Part shown: piece by piece, positions 7,188-13,949 of the stretch | Numbering within the stretch: the first letter of the stretch is position 1 | Layout: each line of letters starts with the position of its first letter | Virus record (IMG/VR): IMGVR_UViG_3300002835_000732 | Coordinates: 1 to 31,048 of that record | Direction: 5' to 3' (one strand) | Source of the DNA: a virus | Length of the DNA stretch: 31,048 nucleotides | Notes under the pieces: model-generated | Databases searched by the model: none | The model's input: the letters and a program-made list of their open reading frames with translations, nothing else | What the model was told of the DNA's origin: nothing | Translations under genes and position numbers: made by a program

Positions 7188-8879
7188 ATGAGTGATATTA
7201 AGAGTCTATTGACAAACAATATGAACCCACAAGCTAAGTTGATGACTGAAACTCGTGGATTGCAAAACAAATGGGACAAGACAGGTCTTCTTGAAGGTCT
7301 AGAAGGCATTGAAAAGGCCAATATGTCTATCCTATTGGAAAACCAAGCAAAGCAATTGCTTGATGAATCTACCTCTACAGGTACTTCTGGTAACAGTGAA
7401 CAATGGGCTGGCGTAGCTCTTCCATTGGTTCGCCGTGTATTCGCTGAAATCTCCGCTAAGGAATTCGTTTCAGTTCAACCAATGAACCTACCATCTGGTC
7501 TAATCTTCTATCTAGACTTCAAGTACGGCACCAACCGTAACGGTCTACCAGGATCTAATCCATTCAGTGGTTCATCCATGTTCGGTGGTACTGGCATCAA
7601 GCTAGGTTCTACTGATTCTCCAGAAAACGGTCTATATGGTGCTGGTCGTTATTCTTACACCAGTAACTATTTCACCCAATCATTGAGCACCACTTCAGGT
7701 TCCGCAACCTTGAGTGATCTAAACTTTGATAGCTCAATTACATCAAGTACATTGCCATTCACTGGTCAAAAGATCAATGTTATAGTTGGTACTAACACAA
7801 TTAACACTGACTTGAATGCTGTAAGAAGCTTCACCATCAGTGCTTCTGGTATCAATCCAGCTAACGTAATCAATGAATTGACTAAGGTATATAACACTGG
7901 TTCTCTAACCACTGCTAACTACTACATTGTACAATTCATTGTAACTGGTTCAACTGCTGCAGGTAACGCCAGTGGTGCCGCAGTCCTAACTTATACAAAG
8001 CAACCAACTGATCAAACCCGTGGTGACTTTGAAGATACCAATCCATTCAAGGGTGAAGCTGTTAATAACGGTATTGACAAGGGTACTGATATCAACATTC
8101 CAGAAGTTAACTTGGAACTAAAGAGTGAACCAATTGTTGCTAAGACCCGTAAGTTGAAGGCAGTCTGGACCCCAGAATTGGCTCAAGACTTGAATGCTTA
8201 CCACAGCATTGACGCAGAAGCAGAATTGACTGCTCTATTGAGTGAATATGTATCAATGGAAATTGATCTTGAAATCATGGACATGTTGATCAGTGCTGCT
8301 CCAGCATTGACTACTGAAGCTTGGTCCGCCGTAATTGGTAAGGAACTAGTCAAGGGTGCAAATGACAGTGCAGGTCTACCAACCTTCACCGTAAACAATG
8401 ATTCAACCAATCGTACCGCTTACGTAAAGAGCACTTGGTACCAAACTCTTGGTAACAAGATCCAAAAGGTATCTAACAAGATTCACCAATTGACCCTACG
8501 TGGTGGTGCTAACTTCTTGGTTGTAGGACCAGACGTAGCCACTGTATTGGAATCCATCCCAGGATACGTTGTAAACACTGACGGTGACAGTGCTAAGTTC
8601 GCAATGGGCGTAAGCCGTGTTGGTTCTTTTGCTTCCCGTTTCCAAGTTTACAAGAACCCATACATGCAAGAAAACACAATCTTGCTTGGTTTCCGTGGTA
8701 ACAACTTCCTAGAAACCGGTGCAGTTTATGCTCCATATATTCCATTGGTACAAACTCCATTGGTATATGATCCAATCAACTTCACTCCACGTAGAGGTGT
8801 AATGACCCGTTATGCCAAGAAAGTAGTCCGCCCAGAATTCTACGGCAAGATATATGTTGGTGATTTGAACCAAGTCTAA
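7188..8879 (+). CDS. 23: Major capsid protein (T4 gp23-like)
   Basis: 563 residues, close to T4 gp23 length, HK97-type fold expected. Family landmarks are EQWAGVALPLVRRVFAEI (about 71-88), the FYLDFKYG block near 107, LKAVWTPELAQDLNAYHSID (about 323-342), and the C-terminal FTPRRGVMTRYAKK and PEFYGKIYVGDL segments. The N-terminal propeptide contains many LxE sites; a likely maturation cut is after Glu60 (QLLDE-STST), near the Glu65 cut in T4 gp23. The gene is followed by a strong terminator. Every glutamine codon I read is CAA, in contrast to the NAD genes further on. Confidence 0.96.
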   Translation: MSDIKSLLTNNMNPQAKLMTETRGLQNKWDKTGLLEGLEGIEKANMSILLENQAKQLLDESTSTGTSGNSEQWAGVALPLVRRVFAEISAKEFVSVQPMNLPSGLIFYLDFKYGTNRNGLPGSNPFSGSSMFGGTGIKLGSTDSPENGLYGAGRYSYTSNYFTQSLSTTSGSATLSDLNFDSSITSSTLPFTGQKINVIVGTNTINTDLNAVRSFTISASGINPANVINELTKVYNTGSLTTANYYIVQFIVTGSTAAGNASGAAVLTYTKQPTDQTRGDFEDTNPFKGEAVNNGIDKGTDINIPEVNLELKSEPIVAKTRKLKAVWTPELAQDLNAYHSIDAEAELTALLSEYVSMEIDLEIMDMLISAAPALTTEAWSAVIGKELVKGANDSAGLPTFTVNNDSTNRTAYVKSTWYQTLGNKIQKVSNKIHQLTLRGGANFLVVGPDVATVLESIPGYVVNTDGDSAKFAMGVSRVGSFASRFQVYKNPYMQENTILLGFRGNNFLETGAVYAPYIPLVQTPLVYDPINFTPRRGVMTRYAKKVVRPEFYGKIYVGDLNQV

Positions 8880-8905
8880 TCTAACATATAAAGTAAATTA
8901 AACAC

Positions 8906-8937
8906 AAACTCTCAGTAGAAATACTGAGAGTTTTTTT
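8906..8937 (+). terminator. Strong intrinsic terminator after the capsid gene
   Basis: A perfect 12-bp stem, AAACTCTCAGTA / TACTGAGAGTTT, is closed by a GAAA tetraloop and followed by a T-run. It ends the head operon. Confidence 0.92.
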
Positions 8938-9010
8938 GTATCTTTTTATTAAAATTCAAGATATTTATGGTAAGGTATGAAAAGTGGAATTTATAAAATA
9001 CTGGTAAAAT

Positions 9011-10438
9011 ATGACACTTGCAGAATTAAAATCATTAATAAAAGAAGTATTGCTTGAAGCAGTACCGTTTGATAAAGCAACTGACATTGAATATGGACTA
9101 AAAGCCAAATATGATGAATTGGGTGATTATACATTTGGTGTAGAATTTGAATTTGAACCTGTTGTAGAAGAACAGAATTTATCAACTGATCAAATCATAG
9201 AAAAGTTATCAGATCTGATGGGTGCATCATACAGTTATGATAATGGATTAACTGATGCTTATAATTCATGGGTTGATGAACAAAGAAATGAAGCAGCAAA
9301 AAGATGGAATCGTTATGGAACTATTGATAATATTGATAGATATGATGAAGAATATGGTCCAATGAGTGTAGATACATTTGATAGTAGTGTATCTGAACCA
9401 GTTGAAAGTGATTATGCTACTGAAGAGGAATACAATGAAGCATATGAAAAATATGATGAAGTAAGAAATGAAGTGGACAGTGAATATACTCGTTGGGAAA
9501 GAAGAAATCAAGGTGATTATGTTGATGAATATTTAAGACTTTTAGCAAGAAGTGGAGATTGGACTGATTTTGTTTCAGATAGTGAAATGAATGTCACTGA
9601 TATGGAAGGTGGTATTGATTCTGCGTATAATTTATTAGATAGTCTGGGTGAAGATGTAAGAAAAGATGATAAACCAGATAAAGACACATGGGCAGTTGGT
9701 GAAGATGGACCAAATGTTGAAATAAGAAGTAGACATATGAGACAAACAGGTAATGATTTTAATATTATTTCCAAAGTAGGAAATTGGGTAAGTGATCAAG
9801 CAACACATGGAAAAACTGGAATGCATGTTCATATAGGAGTTCCAAGTGATTTTGATATGTTTGATGTATTGGCAATGAGTACATTGGTTGATGAAAAAGC
9901 TATTAAATCTGCAGTAGCCATGGACAGAGATTTTAACAGTTTTGCCAAATTGAGAAGAAGTTTGAGTAACGCAATTTATAATAGAATTCATGAATACATG
10001 CGTAGACAATCTGAAAATGTACCAAAATCTTTTACGCTTACAAACGCACAAATGAAAGAAGTATTAGCTCATTTTGATCGCAATCACGGTACAAATATTG
10101 CAGCATTTAATGAACATAAAACAATTGAATTTAGATATTTGGGATCTGATATGGCAGATCAAGTATTAAAGTGGATATCTTATTTCTTGTTGTTACCTCG
10201 TATCGCTAAGAGCAGAAATCAAGTAAAATTGGATACTATTTATAATGAACAAATAGTAGCTACAAGAATGCCTGGTAAGATTAAGTTTGATTTGTTTACT
10301 ACAGATGACCCAAGAACTAGTGTTCCAATGCCAAAAGAACCTGCGGATGTAATTAAACAAAAAGCATTTGAATTACCAAGCAAATTGGATATTGCAAAAC
10401 AACAGGCTGCTGCTAAAAAACAATCGGGAACACAATAA
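9011..10438 (+). CDS. Putative amidoligase (glutamine-synthetase-like fold) with capsid-targeting-like N terminus
   Basis: 475 residues. The order GVEFEFE (43-49), PNVEIRS with E237 and R239, GMHVHIG (270-276) and TIEFRYL (371-377) matches the pattern of the amidoligase_2 family, ATP-dependent COOH-NH2 ligases of the glutamine-synthetase superfamily. Such enzymes are predicted to form amide or peptide bonds, and the acidic, His and Arg residues would bind metal and ATP. A long, very acidic Tyr/Asp/Glu-rich insertion occupies about residues 85-230. The N terminus MTLAELKSLIKE-VLLE-AVPF carries two (L/I)-x-E sites, like peptides removed by the prohead protease. A degenerate late-type motif lies at 8962-8969. 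The substrate is unknown; modification of capsid or injected host proteins is inference. Confidence 0.72.
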   Translation: MTLAELKSLIKEVLLEAVPFDKATDIEYGLKAKYDELGDYTFGVEFEFEPVVEEQNLSTDQIIEKLSDLMGASYSYDNGLTDAYNSWVDEQRNEAAKRWNRYGTIDNIDRYDEEYGPMSVDTFDSSVSEPVESDYATEEEYNEAYEKYDEVRNEVDSEYTRWERRNQGDYVDEYLRLLARSGDWTDFVSDSEMNVTDMEGGIDSAYNLLDSLGEDVRKDDKPDKDTWAVGEDGPNVEIRSRHMRQTGNDFNIISKVGNWVSDQATHGKTGMHVHIGVPSDFDMFDVLAMSTLVDEKAIKSAVAMDRDFNSFAKLRRSLSNAIYNRIHEYMRRQSENVPKSFTLTNAQMKEVLAHFDRNHGTNIAAFNEHKTIEFRYLGSDMADQVLKWISYFLLLPRIAKSRNQVKLDTIYNEQIVATRMPGKIKFDLFTTDDPRTSVPMPKEPADVIKQKAFELPSKLDIAKQQAAAKKQSGTQ

Positions 10439-10444
10439 TTCTTA

Positions 10445-10452
10445 TATTTATA
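10445..10452 (+). promoter_or_regulatory. Late-type promoter motif TATTTATA
   Basis: An exact TATTTATA ends 5 bases before the ATG at 10458, with ACAAT between. It fixes that ATG over an upstream in-frame ATG at 10368, which lies inside the amidoligase gene. Confidence 0.6.
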
Positions 10453-10457
10453 ACAAT

Positions 10458-11927
10458 ATGACATTGTTTGAACACATTTTGATTGAAAGCAGAGTGGATG
10501 ATTTTAAGAAAATGCTAAGCCAACGGTTTAGTATTGATTATGTTCAAAAGATTATCAATAGAGATACCAGCAAAAACCACAAGAATTTGCTGTGGATAGG
10601 TAAGATACTAAAAACAGAACCAGATATCAATGATGAAGATTTGTTTAAAAATCTGGAAATATTCAACAAAGTAGCATCATCCACTGATTTATATAGTTTT
10701 AGAGATTACAGTACATTTTTGAATTTCTTACAAAAGAAGAGTAAAGAAGTACAAATGGGTAAGATGGCTCAAATCAAAGCTGGTTCACATACAATTAAAG
10801 ATGATAAAAGATGGTTGGTAGTTGCACCACAAACACATGATGCAAGTAGATATTTTGGTGGTGGTACCAGTTGGTGTATCAGTACAAGCAATGATAGATA
10901 CTGGAAAGATTATTATTACGCACAAACCATAGTAATGATTAAAGATAGAACTAAGAAACCAGATAATGACTTGTTCAAAGTTGCCATTGTTGGTAATGCC
11001 TATGAACAACTTTGGGATACTCGTTTTAATGATAAGATAGATAAAATTAGAGAATTATCAAAACATGTAGATTTATATAATGTCAATGACAATAGATTAA
11101 GTGGTGACCAAAAAATTAATTATTTAGGACAATTACCAGAAGATTTAATTGAAGACTTGATGAATTATTTTAATGATGATGAAATCTATGAAAGACAAAA
11201 CGATCATTATTATGAACTTGCAAGAGAAAGATATGATAATGGTGGTAAAGAAGAACTTTTGAAATCATTGTTTAATACTACGGTAGCATATTTTGATGCG
11301 GATACAGATTTGGATGAAGATGCATTTGGTGATTTAATGAGCAGACAATTTGCAGATGAAATTCAAGATGGTAATTGGGATGAATTTTTAAGTGAACTAT
11401 GGGGTGCATGTATGACTTATCAAGGTGTAGATGATGATTCTTTTTATGCTGAAGTAAATACAAGAAATTTCAAAAACTTGATAAGTGATACCAGTTATGA
11501 TTTACAAACATATCTTGATTTAGCCAAAGAAATATTGAAAAATGAGGATATAGTAAATATGGATGACATCATAAAAGATGCGTTGATTAAAACATCTGAT
11601 AATGGTGATCCATACACTGTAATTAAAAGACAAGCAAATCAATTAAAAGATACAAATTATAATGATATAATATTATCCTCATTAAATGCATATAATGCAA
11701 AAAATAATCCTACTTTTATTCAAGGACAGAAATCTTTGGGTCCTGATTTTATGGGTATTGTAAATAAATTTAAACCAAAGAACATTGAGGATGTAATTAA
11801 AGTATTGAGTATCAATCCTAGAGCAAAGGATATGATTGATCAGATACAAAGATACAGAAGAGATTTGTATGAATCCAAGAAAAAGCGGTCAATTAAATAT
11901 AGAGATTTCTACAAATTTAAAGGTTGA
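10458..11927 (+). CDS. Large late protein with GGGTSWC motif and capsid-targeting-like N terminus
   Basis: 489 residues. The first ten, MTLFEHILIE, end in LIE and closely resemble in length and shape the ten-residue T4 capsid-targeting peptides, for example that of internal protein III. Residues about 105-200 hold a conserved-looking core: RWLVVAPQTHDASRYFGGGT, then SWCIS (Cys140), a DRYWKDYYY patch and VMIKDR. I recall similar G-x-GT-x-WC segments in uncharacterised phage proteins but know no function. The C-terminal half is helical and acidic, ending in a basic tail. The TGA stop is embedded in the -35 box of the next promoter. A packaged internal protein is the favoured reading. Confidence 0.72.
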   Translation: MTLFEHILIESRVDDFKKMLSQRFSIDYVQKIINRDTSKNHKNLLWIGKILKTEPDINDEDLFKNLEIFNKVASSTDLYSFRDYSTFLNFLQKKSKEVQMGKMAQIKAGSHTIKDDKRWLVVAPQTHDASRYFGGGTSWCISTSNDRYWKDYYYAQTIVMIKDRTKKPDNDLFKVAIVGNAYEQLWDTRFNDKIDKIRELSKHVDLYNVNDNRLSGDQKINYLGQLPEDLIEDLMNYFNDDEIYERQNDHYYELARERYDNGGKEELLKSLFNTTVAYFDADTDLDEDAFGDLMSRQFADEIQDGNWDEFLSELWGACMTYQGVDDDSFYAEVNTRNFKNLISDTSYDLQTYLDLAKEILKNEDIVNMDDIIKDALIKTSDNGDPYTVIKRQANQLKDTNYNDIILSSLNAYNAKNNPTFIQGQKSLGPDFMGIVNKFKPKNIEDVIKVLSINPRAKDMIDQIQRYRRDLYESKKKRSIKYRDFYKFKG

Positions 11928-11952
11928 CTTTTAGAATAACCTGCGGTACATT
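11924..11952 (+). promoter_or_regulatory. Early-type sigma70-like promoter, leaderless configuration
   Basis: TTGACT, a 17-base spacer ending in GCGG, then TACATT, which ends exactly 6 bases before the ATG at 11959. The TGA inside TTGACT is the stop codon of the preceding gene. Transcription would be expected to start at or next to the A of ATG. Confidence 0.75.
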
Positions 11953-11958
11953 GTGTAA

Positions 11959-12171
11959 ATGATCAACAATAATGAATTGTTTGCTAAGGTACTGGCTGAA
12001 AATCCTCTTCCTTACCGTTTTGGTGACAAGGTAAACACTAACCGTGGCATTGGTTATATCAGTGGTTATAACTTCAAGGACCGTGAAAAGACTTGGAAGT
12101 TTACTATTCGTCCACATGGATTAACTAATTATTATACGGATGTTGAAACCGTATATGGAAAGGTAGAATAA
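11959..12171 (+). CDS. Small early protein, unknown
   Basis: 70 residues with a beta-rich look: FGDKVNTNRGIGYISGYN and TWKFTIRPHG, reminiscent of small SH3-like barrels that begin with a GDKV turn. There is no catalytic motif. It is the first gene of the early-type block, with its own promoter, and is followed after 3 bases by a 53-residue coiled-coil gene. The SH3-like reading is only a shape impression. Confidence 0.6.
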   Translation: MINNNELFAKVLAENPLPYRFGDKVNTNRGIGYISGYNFKDREKTWKFTIRPHGLTNYYTDVETVYGKVE

Positions 12172-12174
12172 GTT

Positions 12175-12336
12175 ATGGAATTTGAATCAAATGCAGATAT
12201 TCTAAGAGATTTAATGGATCAACTACATACACTACACAAAGAAAATGCTAGGTTGCTTCAGAAAATTGAAGATTTAGAAAAACACAATGAAGAATTGAAC
12301 CGTAAGTTAAAGAGCATTCAAGCATTATTTCTTTGA
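12175..12336 (+). CDS. 53-residue coiled-coil protein
   Basis: An ATG 3 bases after the preceding stop opens a 53-residue frame that is almost wholly a heptad-patterned helix: LMDQLHTLHKENARLLQKIE, then DLEKHNEELNRKL. It is acidic at the N terminus and resembles a small dimeric leucine-zipper-like protein. The TGA stop falls inside the -35 box of the next promoter, which supports the frame being real. Function unknown; an adaptor or small regulator is possible. Confidence 0.55.
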   Translation: MEFESNADILRDLMDQLHTLHKENARLLQKIEDLEKHNEELNRKLKSIQALFL

Positions 12337-12360
12337 CTTTTTCTAATTCTAAGGTATCAT
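12333..12360 (+). promoter_or_regulatory. Early-type promoter, leaderless configuration
   Basis: TTGACT, a 16-base spacer ending AAGG, then TATCAT, which ends exactly 6 bases before the ATG at 12367. The stop codon of the coiled-coil gene (12334-12336) is inside the -35 element. Confidence 0.75.
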
Positions 12361-12366
12361 TTAAAC

Positions 12367-12627
12367 ATGACTATTCAAAACAAGTGTGGTTGTGGCAATG
12401 AAATTCATCCAGAACGGTATGCTCTTGGTTACAAAATCTGTTTGAAATGTGGTGAAAAGGCAGCAGCCAAACAAAAACCTTTTGGTTATCTTCACTATGG
12501 TCACAAGACTGCCGGATCAATTGTAATCACTTCCAAGGCTGGTTTTGACAATTATTCCAAGGTATCATACCGTAAAAACAAGGGTAGCAATATGGGTTAT
12601 GCTTCTAGACTAACCACTTCATTTTAA
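12367..12627 (+). CDS. Small zinc-finger protein, DksA/TraR-like finger
   Basis: 86 residues. The N-terminal half has C7-x-C9 and C25-x2-C28 around GNEIHPERYALGYKI, which is the spacing and context of a DksA/TraR-type C4 finger, in which a conserved Arg and Tyr follow the first Cys pair. The second half is basic, with GYLHYGHKTAGSIVI and YRKNKGSNMGYASR. DksA-like proteins bind RNA polymerase through its secondary channel, but this protein lacks the long coiled coil, so only the zinc finger is claimed. Confidence 0.6.
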   Translation: MTIQNKCGCGNEIHPERYALGYKICLKCGEKAAAKQKPFGYLHYGHKTAGSIVITSKAGFDNYSKVSYRKNKGSNMGYASRLTTSF

Positions 12628-12631
12628 TTAT

Positions 12632-12820
12632 ATGTCACATAAATATTATATTGCGGATGGTACAGAAAACCACGTTGGCAAAGATACTTGGAATAGATTG
12701 TCAAAGAATCAGAAAAACATAATCCGTAAGGACAGAAAGAATGCAGCCAAACACGCAGCTGCCTTCATCCGTGAAAAAAATGCTAAATTTGGTTGGTCAA
12801 AAAAGCTTGACGTTTCCTGA
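12632..12820 (+). CDS. Small basic protein, unknown
   Basis: 62 residues, rich in Lys, Asn and Ala (NQKNIIRKDRKNAAKHAAAF). It begins MSHKYYIADGTENHVGKDTW and has a basic amphipathic helix in its second half. It is separated from the zinc-finger gene by 4 bases and has no recognisable domain. The early-type promoter of the NAD genes begins inside its 3' end. The size and charge fit a small nucleic-acid-binding or host-takeover protein, but this is a guess. Confidence 0.5.
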   Translation: MSHKYYIADGTENHVGKDTWNRLSKNQKNIIRKDRKNAAKHAAAFIREKNAKFGWSKKLDVS

Positions 12821-12834
12821 ATCTAGGGTATAGT
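12807..12834 (+). promoter_or_regulatory. Early-type promoter of the NadM-Nudix gene
   Basis: TTGACG, a 16-base spacer ending AGGG, then TATAGT. Unlike its neighbours this promoter leaves a leader of about 75 bases before the ATG at 12915. The leader contains a short GTAGG...CCTAC inverted repeat (12842-12875) and an AAGGTATAGATAAAA element at 12898-12912 that recurs in the leader of the next NAD gene. Confidence 0.68.
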
Positions 12835-12897
12835 TATGAATGTAGGGAGGATAAGATTCAATAAGTCCAACCTACGCAAAAATTAAAAAAACATAGA

Positions 12898-12912
12898 AAG
12901 GTATAGATAAAA
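12898..12912 (+). repeat. Leader motif shared by the two NAD+ genes (copy 1)
   Basis: AAGGTATAGATAAAA lies 2 bases before the ATG of the NadM-Nudix gene. It matches 14 of 15 bases with AAGGTACAGATAAAA at 13913-13927 in the leader of the NadV gene. The different distances to the two ATGs (2 and 22 bases) argue against a simple Shine-Dalgarno role. Confidence 0.5.
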
Positions 12913-12914
12913 CT

Positions 12915-13871
12915 ATGAAAGAAAAAGTTACAAAGCCTACTGATGTAGCCGTTATCGTTGGACGTTTCCAGGTTAATGAATTGCATGATGCTCATATTGA
13001 CCTGATTACTTCCGTCACACAGAAACATGACCGTGTATTGGTGTTTCTTGGAAATAGTATCATCCGCAATACTCTCAACAATCCTCTTGACTATCGTGCA
13101 AGGCGGTCAATGATTGCAGAGAAGTTTCCTACTGTGGAGATTCATTATATCAATGACAATCCTTCTGATACTGCTTGGTCTAAGAATCTGGATAAATTGA
13201 TTGGTGAACAGTTGCTTCCTATGCAGACTGTAACACTGTATGGTTCCCGTGATAGTTTCCTCAAGTGTTACTGTGGTAAATTCAATACGTGTGAACTTGA
13301 AGCTACTACTTTTATCAGTGGTACTGAGGTTCGCCGCCGTGTGTGTAACAATTATCCTCCTACAGCAGATTATAGGGCTGGTATGATTGCTGCCACTGCC
13401 TACCGTTTTCCTACTGCATTTCAGACTGTTGATATTGCAGTTGTAAATGATAAGAATGAACTGCTTCTTGCACGTAAGCCAGATGAAAAGAAGTGGCGGT
13501 TTATTGGTGGATTTAGTGATCCTACTTCTACTTCACTTGAAGAAGATGCCAAACGTGAAGTGCAGGAAGAAGCTGGTGTAGAAGTTGGTAATATCACTTA
13601 TCTTGGTTCTACACTTATCAATGACTGGCGTTACCGTGGAGAAATTGATAAGATCAAGACCGCATTGTTTGTTGCCAAGTATGTGTTTGGCAAACCAGAG
13701 GGTGCAGATGATGTTGCTGAAGTGAAGTGGGTATCCATCAACAATTTGACTAAAAATGACATTGTTGAAACCCACCATGTTCTGATTGATATGTTCAATG
13801 AAAAGTTCAGTGGAAATCGGGAACTTCAGGATAGGTTTTTCAAACCGAATTTTGATGGAAAAATGCCTTGA
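12915..13871 (+). CDS. nadM: Bifunctional NMN adenylyltransferase / Nudix hydrolase
   Basis: 318 residues, the usual length for NadM-Nudix fusions. The N-terminal half is a nucleotidyltransferase that joins NMN and ATP to make NAD+: GRFQVNELHDAHIDLI (16-31) carries an HDAH variant of the HxGH motif, and ISGTEVRRR (134-142) is the second phosphate-binding motif. The C-terminal half is a Nudix domain with IGGF (187-190) and REVQEEAG (204-211). The first Glu of the usual Nudix box appears replaced in the DPTSTS stretch, and the loop is one residue longer. Nudix partners of this type usually act on ADP-ribose. It directly precedes the NadV gene. All seven Gln codons are CAG, unlike the late genes. 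Confidence 0.9.
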   Translation: MKEKVTKPTDVAVIVGRFQVNELHDAHIDLITSVTQKHDRVLVFLGNSIIRNTLNNPLDYRARRSMIAEKFPTVEIHYINDNPSDTAWSKNLDKLIGEQLLPMQTVTLYGSRDSFLKCYCGKFNTCELEATTFISGTEVRRRVCNNYPPTADYRAGMIAATAYRFPTAFQTVDIAVVNDKNELLLARKPDEKKWRFIGGFSDPTSTSLEEDAKREVQEEAGVEVGNITYLGSTLINDWRYRGEIDKIKTALFVAKYVFGKPEGADDVAEVKWVSINNLTKNDIVETHHVLIDMFNEKFSGNRELQDRFFKPNFDGKMP

Positions 13872-13896
13872 CTTTGAGTGAAGTCTAGGGTAAAGT
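13868..13896 (+). promoter_or_regulatory. Early-type promoter of the NadV gene
   Basis: TTGACT, a 17-base spacer ending AGGG, then TAAAGT. The TGA stop of the NadM gene lies inside the -35 box. A leader of about 47 bases precedes the ATG at 13950 and holds AAGGTACAGATAAAA (13913-13927), the second copy of the motif in front of NadM. Confidence 0.72.
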
Positions 13897-13912
13897 ATTA
13901 AAAGTAAAGATT

Positions 13913-13927
13913 AAGGTACAGATAAAA
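13913..13927 (+). repeat. Leader motif shared by the two NAD+ genes (copy 2)
   Basis: AAGGTACAGATAAAA differs by one base from 12898-12912. It lies in the untranslated leader 22 bases before the NadV start codon and could be a regulatory or translation element specific to the NAD genes. Confidence 0.5.
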
Positions 13928-13949
13928 ATCAATACAGAAAGATAAAATT

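Noticed and set aside
12836-12886. A 16-residue frame starting just after the -10 box of the NadM promoter
   Set aside because: Its ATG lies only one base after the -10, upstream of the expected transcription start, so it would not be on the mRNA. No sign of a leader peptide role.
12835-12914. NAD+ or purine riboswitch in the NadM leader
   Set aside because: The leader is short, and the only pairing I see is a 5-bp GTAGG/CCTAC repeat. The conserved features of known NAD+ riboswitches are not visible.
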